From: an uncultured Actinomycetes bacterium | GTDB taxonomy: Bacteria > Actinomycetota > Actinomycetes > S36-B12 | Length of the DNA stretch: 10,708 bases | NCBI GenBank assembly: GCA_937876275.1 | Contig: CALFIA010000121.1 | Span: 1 to 10,708 of the forward strand | Reading direction: 5' to 3' | Shown: piece by piece, positions 6,724 through 10,708 of the stretch | How positions within the stretch are numbered: position 1 is the stretch's first letter | Layout of the letters: every line of letters starts with the position of its first letter | Program-made: the position numbers and the translations under genes | The notes under the pieces: model-generated | What the model saw: only the letters and a program-made list of their open reading frames with translations | Databases searched by the model: none | What the model was told of the DNA's origin: nothing

Positions 6724-7149
6724 GTGACCGCCGCAGGCGATCTCGACGAAGCGCGCGCGCGTGCTAGTCGGCTAGGGCTCGAAGAGGGCCAGACCGTCCA
6801 GGAGATCGGGTACGACGACGATGTCGACGAGGCCCTGCGCACCGGTATCGAGGCAGTCATTGCCGGCGAGCTTGTCGATGAGGATTTCGATGAGGTTGTC
6901 GATGTCGTTCTGATGTGGTGGCGAGAGGACGACGGAGATCTCGTCGACGCCCTGGTGGACTCACTCGGCTTGCTTGCCGACCATGGCGTCGTCTGGCTTC
7001 TCACCCCGAAGCCCGGGCGCGATGGTCATGTCGAGGCGGAAGACATCTCCGATGCCGCCCCGACTGCTGGCCTTCAGCAAACCAGCACGGTCAGTGCCGG
7101 CGCCAACTGGCAGGGCACCCGACTCGTGGCCCCGCGCGCGAAGCGCTAG
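6724..7149 (+). CDS. DUF3052 family protein
   Basis: A 141-residue acidic cytoplasmic protein of unknown function, orthologous by pattern and position to mycobacterial Rv2239c. Recognisable features are EEGQTVQEIGYDDDVDE near the start, an acidic helix with DEDFDEVVDVVLMWWRED at about 53-70, a LVDSLGLLADHGVVWLLTPKPGR strand region, and the C-terminal GANWQGTRLVAPR tail typical of the family. No signal peptide or membrane segment is seen. The GTG start at 6724 has AGGAG five bases upstream, the clearest ribosome binding site in the window. It is divergent from aceE and nine bases ahead of the peroxiredoxin gene, so the two are probably one transcript. The persistent pairing with aceE across actinobacteria hints at a link to pyruvate dehydrogenase, but no biochemical role is claimed. 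Confidence 0.85.
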   Translation: MTAAGDLDEARARASRLGLEEGQTVQEIGYDDDVDEALRTGIEAVIAGELVDEDFDEVVDVVLMWWREDDGDLVDALVDSLGLLADHGVVWLLTPKPGRDGHVEAEDISDAAPTAGLQQTSTVSAGANWQGTRLVAPRAKR

Positions 7150-7158
7150 TTCGCGCGA

Positions 7159-7617
7159 GTGGCAGCGGAAGTGGGGCAGTCGGCCCCTGAGTTCACCCTT
7201 ACGAATCAGTACGGCGAGTCGATATCCCTCGCTGACTTCCGCGGTAAGAAGAACGTGGTCCTGATGTTCTTTCCCTTCGCCTTCACCGGTATCTGCACAG
7301 GTGAGCTGTGCGAGCTGCGCGACAGCAAGGCTGACTTCGATGCCGATGACGCCGAGATTCTGAGCGTCTCGTGCGATACCCCGCACACGCTCAAGGTGTA
7401 CGCCGCGCAGGAGAACCTGTCACATTCGCTTCTCAGTGACTTCTGGCCGCACGGCGAGGTCGCCCAGGCCTATGGCGTCTTCTTGCCGGACAAGGGATTT
7501 GCCACGCGAGGCACGTTCGTGATCGACAAGGACGGCATCGTGCGGTGGAGCGTTGTCAATGCTCCTGGTCAGGCGCGCAGCGCAGATGACTACAAGCACG
7601 TTCTCGCGGGGCTGTAG
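7159..7617 (+). CDS. ahpE: AhpE-family peroxiredoxin with an added CX4C cysteine
   Basis: A 152-residue thioredoxin-fold peroxidase that reduces hydroperoxides in the cytoplasm. It lines up along its whole length with Mycobacterium AhpE: VGQSAPEFTL, FFPFAFTGICTGEL with peroxidatic Cys46 and Thr43, LLSDFWPHGEVAQAYGVF, and RGTFVIDKDGI with the active-site Arg117. AhpE of M. tuberculosis is a one-cysteine enzyme with aspartate at the position that is Cys51 here. CTGELC gives the C-X4-C spacing used by PrxQ/BCP enzymes, so Cys51 may be a resolving cysteine. A third cysteine is Cys72. The GTG at 7159 starts nine bases after the DUF3052 stop with no strong ribosome binding site, which suggests coupling. 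Start choice is supported by the family's N-terminus. Confidence 0.92.
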   Translation: MAAEVGQSAPEFTLTNQYGESISLADFRGKKNVVLMFFPFAFTGICTGELCELRDSKADFDADDAEILSVSCDTPHTLKVYAAQENLSHSLLSDFWPHGEVAQAYGVFLPDKGFATRGTFVIDKDGIVRWSVVNAPGQARSADDYKHVLAGL

Positions 7618-7645
7618 CTCTCGACCTAAGCGGTTTCCGGTCGTA

Positions 7646-7665
7646 GAGGCTGAGGCGGTAGCCTC
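7646..7665 (+). terminator. Possible weak hairpin terminator after ahpE
   Basis: GAGGCT and AGCCTC form a 6-bp stem with an 8-base loop, 28 bases after the ahpE stop and 9 bases before the tRNA. No T-run follows, so termination would be inefficient or factor-dependent. The same stretch includes TAGCCT (7659-7664), which could instead be a -10 box for the tRNA gene. Neither role is certain. Confidence 0.25.
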
Positions 7666-7674
7666 ATGTCTCCC

Positions 7675-7748
7675 GGGTGATTAGCTCAGTTGGTTAGAGC
7701 GCTGCCCTTACAAGGCAGATGTCGGGGGTTCGAGTCCCTCATCACCCA
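7675..7748 (+). tRNA. tRNA-Val (anticodon UAC)
   Basis: A complete 74-base cloverleaf. The acceptor stem is GGGTGAT (7675-7681) with ATCACCC (7741-7747), and A7748 is the discriminator base. The D arm is GCTC/GAGC (7684-7687, 7697-7700). The anticodon stem is CTGCC/GGCAG (7702-7706, 7714-7718) around loop CTTACAA, giving anticodon TAC at 7709-7711, which reads valine codon GTA. The T arm is GGGGG/CCCTC with loop TTCGAGT. CCA is not encoded, so it is added after transcription, as is usual in actinobacteria. The region just past its 3' end repeats the T-loop to acceptor segment. Confidence 0.97.
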
Positions 7749-7796
7749 CTTATCCGTTCGAGTCCCTCATCACCCACTCATGAGTTCGAGTGCCTC
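7728..7796 (+). repeat. 28-bp-period tandem repeat of the tRNA-Val 3' end
   Basis: The 23 bases at 7728-7750, which are the last T-stem base, T loop, T stem and 3' acceptor strand plus two bases, recur exactly at 7756-7778. A third, decayed copy begins at 7784 and matches 12 of the first 13 bases (GTTCGAGTGCCTC). The starts are 28 bases apart each time. The 5' half of the tRNA is not repeated. Such partial 3'-end copies are the classic trace of integrase attachment sites, but slippage during replication would also give an even period. No integrase gene lies in the window. Confidence 0.85.
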
Positions 7797-7818
7797 GCCG
7801 CCATCAATGCAGCCTCGG

Positions 7819-7824
7819 TAGCCT
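7819..7824 (+). promoter_or_regulatory. Candidate -10 box for a leaderless nif3-like mRNA
   Basis: TAGCCT fits the actinobacterial TANNNT -10 pattern and ends six bases before the ATG at 7831, so transcription would start at or next to the A of the start codon. No ribosome binding site precedes this ATG, which agrees with leaderless translation, common in actinobacteria. No recognisable -35 box is present 17 bases upstream. Confidence 0.35.
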
Positions 7825-7830
7825 TCACCC

Positions 7831-8631
7831 ATGGCCACCGTGCGCGAGCTCATCACCACCCTTGATGAGGCCTATCCGCAATGGCTGGCCGAGGACTGGG
7901 ATGCCGTCGGACTCACGTGCGGCCGCCACGATGCCGAGGTCACCACGGTTCTCCTGGCTGTCGACCCCCTTCCGCAGATCGTCGACGAGGCAATGTCGTG
8001 CGGGGCGCAGCTGATCGTGACCCACCACCCGCTCTTCCTGCGCGGTGTTCATGGGGTCGCGGCGACGAATGCCAAGGGCGAAGTGATCACCCGGTGCATC
8101 GAGAACGGCATCGCGCTGTTCAGTGCCCACACCAATGCCGATCACGCCTGCCCGGGTGTCAGCGATGCTCTCGCGCAGTCACTGGGGCTCACTGAACTTC
8201 GTCCGCTCGTGCCGGACTCTCGAGACTCCTCGCTCGGCACCGGGCGCATCGGAACCCTTCCGACGTCAATGAGCCTCGAAGCGTTCGGAAATCTCGTGAC
8301 CGGTGCACTTCCTGCGACCGCCCACGGGGTGCGCGTTGCCGGTGACCTCAGCTCGCAGGTGCGCACCGTGGCCGTATGCGGTGGCGCGGGGGATTCATTC
8401 CTTGACGCCGCGGCTGCGGCTGCGGATGTGTACCTGACGTCCGATCTTCGCCATCATCGCGCCCAGGATCACCTCGTTGACGGCGGATGCGCCCTTGTTG
8501 ACGTGGCTCACTGGGCAAGTGAGTGGCCCTGGCTGCAGCAGGCAGCGACTGTGATCGGCGGTACGGTACGAACGGTCGTCTCGACCACTCCCACGGATCC
8601 GTGGGTCGCACATCTAGGGAGCTCATCGTGA
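7831..8631 (+). CDS. Nif3-like dinuclear metal centre protein (YbgI/DUF34 family)
   Basis: A 266-residue cytoplasmic protein of the Nif3/DUF34 family, whose members form hexameric rings with two metal ions per active site. Annotated names such as GTP cyclohydrolase type 2 are not proven for this group. Metal ligands are visible: VTHHPLF with His65 and His66, SAHTNAD with His100 and Asp104, and VAHWASE with His227 and Glu231. EDWDAVGL (21-28) and the end of the metal site match family blocks. The length equals the short E. coli YbgI form, so the PII-like insertion of the longer Bacillus type is missing. The start is ATG at 7831 without a ribosome binding site. Its stop overlaps the next gene start as GTGA. 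It corresponds to mycobacterial Rv2230c, which also precedes the same two genes. Confidence 0.92.
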   Translation: MATVRELITTLDEAYPQWLAEDWDAVGLTCGRHDAEVTTVLLAVDPLPQIVDEAMSCGAQLIVTHHPLFLRGVHGVAATNAKGEVITRCIENGIALFSAHTNADHACPGVSDALAQSLGLTELRPLVPDSRDSSLGTGRIGTLPTSMSLEAFGNLVTGALPATAHGVRVAGDLSSQVRTVAVCGGAGDSFLDAAAAAADVYLTSDLRHHRAQDHLVDGGCALVDVAHWASEWPWLQQAATVIGGTVRTVVSTTPTDPWVAHLGSSS

Positions 8632-9371
8632 ACGCCGAACCGCAAGACCAGTGGCGCCTCCTCGATCTCCAGGAGAAGGACACTCGGCTCTCGCAGCTGG
8701 CGCATCGCGCCGCGACCCTTCCCGAGGCCGCGGCTCTCGTCGATCTCGACACCCGCTTCGCGCGCACTCGTGACGAGCTGGTCGCTGCCGAGGTCATTGC
8801 CGATGACCTCAAGCGAGACCAGGAACGTGCTGACGCCGACGTCGAGCAGGTGCGTGCCCGCTCACGGCACGACCAGGAGCTGCTCAACGGGGGCACGATC
8901 GGAGATCCCAAGCAGCTGCAGAACCTTCAGCACGAGATCGAGTCACTGGCTCGCCGCCAGAGCGAACTCGAGGATGTCGAGCTCGAGATCATGGATCGCG
9001 TCGAGGGTGCCCTGGCTGCTGTCGCACAGCTCGCCGCCCAGAAGTCGGAACTCGCCGCCGAGCGCGAAGCATTGGTCGAGACCGTTCGAGTGCTGAACGA
9101 GGAAATCGACGCCGAGAAGTCGATGGTCACCGGTGATCGTGCTCGCATTGCTGAGAGCATTCCCGCCGACCTGCTTGCGCTCTACGAGAAGATTCGTCTC
9201 GATCACTCCGGTGTCGGTGCCGCTCGGCTCTACCGCGGACGTTGCGAGGGATGCCGACTCGAACTTCCGCCGAATGAGATCGAGGCACTGCGCAACGCCA
9301 ACGTGTCCTCGGTCGTGCGATGCGAGGAATGCCGCCGAATTCTCGTGCGCACCGCTGAGTCCGGCCTGTAG
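8628..9371 (+). CDS. Coiled-coil C4-type zinc-ribbon protein (COG1579, Rv2229c-like)
   Basis: A 247-residue protein made of a long charged coiled coil (about residues 8-170, rich in Glu, Arg, Leu and Ala) followed by a zinc ribbon with two CxxC knuckles: CEGC (206-209) and CEEC (232-235). The conserved segment GGTIGDPKQLQNLQHEIESL lies at about 88-107. No membrane segment is seen. The function is unknown; the zinc ribbon and coiled coil suggest nucleic-acid or protein contacts, as proposed for related Helicobacter HP0958, though that link is distant. The GTG at 8628 is chosen because AGGGAG (8616-8621) lies six bases upstream and it overlaps the nif3-like stop by four bases. A longer frame from 8523 would overlap that gene heavily. 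The next gene starts two bases after its stop. Confidence 0.9.
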   Translation: MNAEPQDQWRLLDLQEKDTRLSQLAHRAATLPEAAALVDLDTRFARTRDELVAAEVIADDLKRDQERADADVEQVRARSRHDQELLNGGTIGDPKQLQNLQHEIESLARRQSELEDVELEIMDRVEGALAAVAQLAAQKSELAAEREALVETVRVLNEEIDAEKSMVTGDRARIAESIPADLLALYEKIRLDHSGVGAARLYRGRCEGCRLELPPNEIEALRNANVSSVVRCEECRRILVRTAESGL

Positions 9372-9373
9372 TC

Positions 9374-10585
9374 GTGGCGCGCTCGCTCATTGTCGAGGCC
9401 GACGGTGGCTCGCGTGGGAACCCCGGTCCTGCCGCGTACGGAACTGTCTTACGTGATGCGAGCACGGGCGAACTGCTCTTCGAGATTGGCGAGTACATCG
9501 GTAGCGCCACCAACAACGTTGCCGAATATCGCGGTGCCATTGCCGGCTTGATGAAGGCATTCGAGCTTGATGGGGATGCCCGTGTAGAGGTGCGACTCGA
9601 TTCCAAGCTGGTGGTCGAGCAGATGAGCGGACGCTGGCAGATCAAGCACCCAGACATGCGTGATCTTGCGAAGCAGGCTCGCGCCATCTTCAGTGCGGGC
9701 CAGGTCACCTATACCTGGGTTCCGCGCGCCGAGAATGCCGCTGCGGATCGCATGGTCAATGAAGCGCTCGACCAGGCGCTGGCTGGCGGATCGCCGCTCA
9801 TCGTGCGGGAGCGCGGTGCTCTCTTGGTCGAAGAACTGGTGCGCGAAGCGGCCGACGTCGTCGGCGATGCCCCAGAGCAAAGCGCTCAGGGGAGCCCGGG
9901 CAAGGCCACCGCTGCCAATCGCATGGTGGGCTGGAATGACCTTGGTGCCCCGACGACTGTGCTTCTCGCCCGTCACGGCGCCACCGACTTCAGCGTCGAG
10001 AAGCGATTCAGTGGCATCGGAGGCATCGACAAGCCGCTCAATGCTCTGGGCAATGCTCAGGCGAGCGCACTTGCGCAGGAGATTGCCGAACGCGGAGGGG
10101 CTGATGTCATCGTCGCCTCGCCTCTTCTTCGTACCCAGCAGACTGCGGCCTACATCTCCGAGGCCATCGGAGTTCCAGTCGAACTCGATGAAGGCTTTGC
10201 GGAATGCGCATTCGGCGAGTGGGATGCGTTCACCTTCTCCGAGGTGCGCGAGCGTTGGCCGGAGCAGCTCAATGCCTGGCTTGCCTCGACCGAGGTGGCT
10301 CCACCCGGCGGTGAGTCGTTCGCTGACGTCAACCGTCGTGTGAATGCTGCTCGACTGGGCGTGTTAGCACGGCACGCCGGTAAGCGCGTGATCATCGTCG
10401 CGCACGTGACGCCAATCAAGGTCATGGTTGCGCAAGCACTTGAGACAGATCTGACATTGCTGTTCAAGATGGAGCTCTCGCCGTGCTCGATCACGACGCT
10501 GGCGTGGTTCCCCGACGGCAATGCGTCAATGTTCGGCTTTTCCGAGGCTGCGCATCTTCGTGGAATTCACACGCCTGATATCTAG
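9374..10585 (+). CDS. Bifunctional RNase HI / histidine phosphatase (CobC-like) fusion
   Basis: A 403-residue two-domain protein matching mycobacterial Rv2228c. Residues 1-135 are RNase HI: EADGGSRGNPGPAAYG with Asp10, NNVAEYRG with Glu51, RLDSKLVVEQMSG with Asp76, and ENAAADRMVNEA with Asp125 complete the acidic active site that cuts RNA in RNA-DNA hybrids. A linker of about 55 residues follows. Residues 194-403 are a phosphoglycerate-mutase-like phosphatase: LLARHGATD with Arg200 and His201, SPLLRTQQTA with Arg253, FAECAFGEWD with Glu277, and VAHVTPI with His344. The mycobacterial protein has RNase H activity and acid or alpha-ribazole phosphatase activity, the latter used in cobalamin synthesis. 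All key residues are present in both halves, so both are probably active. GTG at 9374 starts two bases after the previous stop without its own clear ribosome site. Confidence 0.95.
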   Translation: MARSLIVEADGGSRGNPGPAAYGTVLRDASTGELLFEIGEYIGSATNNVAEYRGAIAGLMKAFELDGDARVEVRLDSKLVVEQMSGRWQIKHPDMRDLAKQARAIFSAGQVTYTWVPRAENAAADRMVNEALDQALAGGSPLIVRERGALLVEELVREAADVVGDAPEQSAQGSPGKATAANRMVGWNDLGAPTTVLLARHGATDFSVEKRFSGIGGIDKPLNALGNAQASALAQEIAERGGADVIVASPLLRTQQTAAYISEAIGVPVELDEGFAECAFGEWDAFTFSEVRERWPEQLNAWLASTEVAPPGGESFADVNRRVNAARLGVLARHAGKRVIIVAHVTPIKVMVAQALETDLTLLFKMELSPCSITTLAWFPDGNASMFGFSEAAHLRGIHTPDI

Positions 10586-10589
10586 TCGA

Positions 10590-10708
10590 TTAAATCTCAG
10601 GCACGATGATGTCGAGGGTCGCGGGCTGGCCCTTCCTCTTCGCCTCGCTGAGCTCGCACTTCCAGCCGAGCTCTCTCAGGGTCTTCATCAGGGCATCGAT
10701 GGTCGCAG
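10590..10708 (-). CDS. Unrecognised protein, C-terminal 38 residues, convergent with the RNase H fusion
   Basis: Reading leftward from the window edge, one frame is open for 38 codons and ends in TAA (10592-10590), four bases beyond the RNase H fusion stop. The peptide reads ATIDALMKTLRELGWKC then ELSEAKRKGQPATLDIIVPEI: a helix with regular leucine spacing, a basic turn and a short strand, which looks like a real domain end. I do not recognise the family. The AGA and AGG codons (one of each) are unusual for a genome of this composition. There is no room for a terminator between the two convergent genes. Confidence 0.45.
   Translation of the reverse strand, partial: ATIDALMKTLRELGWKCELSEAKRKGQPATLDIIVPEI

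Noticed and set aside
7728..7796. CRISPR array from the 28-bp-period repeats
   Set aside because: The repeats are the tRNA 3' end, the spaces between them are only about 5 bases, and no cas gene is present.
9127..9976. Overlapping minus-strand frames across the zinc-ribbon and RNase H genes
   Set aside because: They are antisense to two well-supported genes and contain no recognisable domain.

Overview
The window is most likely part of a metagenome-assembled contig from an actinobacterium, joined at its left end to a short piece of a different, more GC-rich genome. From about position 1130 to the right end, the gene order is the conserved actinobacterial neighbourhood known from Mycobacterium tuberculosis (Rv2228c-Rv2230c, ahpE Rv2238c, Rv2239c, aceE Rv2241, Rv2242, fabD Rv2243) and from Streptomyces (fasR-fabD). 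Hand counts on sample 60-base lines give roughly 55-65% GC there. Frequent GTG starts, 1-4 base gene junctions and a tRNA without an encoded CCA also fit Actinomycetia. I cannot name the genus.

Left end, 1 to about 1131, minus strand: an M81 (MlrC-like) metallopeptidase that runs off the window edge, preceded through an ATGA overlap by the C-terminal part of a threonine-synthase-like PLP enzyme. Sample lines here reach 70-78% GC. In one open frame, the PLP-enzyme tail is joined to the first 64 residues of FabD. The join falls in a short Ala-Ile-Ala-Gln-Pro-Leu stretch that both families plausibly share. I read this as a chimeric join (assembly error or template switch), not a real fusion enzyme.

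Middle, 1114-6429, minus strand: an operon read right to left, aceE (pyruvate dehydrogenase E1), a ferritin-like/VIT1 iron or manganese transporter, the PucR-type regulator FasR, then fabD. The genes abut by 1-2 bases until a 72-bp gap before fabD. A perfect 17-bp palindrome lies at the upstream end of that gap, over the fasR stop codon, and is a good candidate FasR operator. The operon links acetyl-CoA supply (AceE) to the start of fatty-acid synthesis (FabD and its regulator), with an unexpected metal-transport gene between.

Divergent control region, 6430-6723: no gene, but two strong adjacent palindromes and, just before the DUF3052 gene, a three-segment sequence that can form two mutually exclusive hairpins, one of which would cover the ribosome binding site.

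Right half, 6724-10585, plus strand: DUF3052 protein, AhpE-family peroxiredoxin (with an extra PrxQ-like cysteine), tRNA-Val(UAC) followed by a 28-bp-period repeat of the tRNA 3' end, then a tight three-gene set: Nif3-like metal protein, coiled-coil C4 zinc-ribbon protein, and an RNase HI/phosphatase fusion. The last 119 bases hold the C-terminal end of an unrecognised convergent gene. No phage, CRISPR array, insertion sequence or clearly new multi-gene system is visible. The best leads are the chimeric junction, the palindromes, the leader switch and the tRNA-tail repeat.
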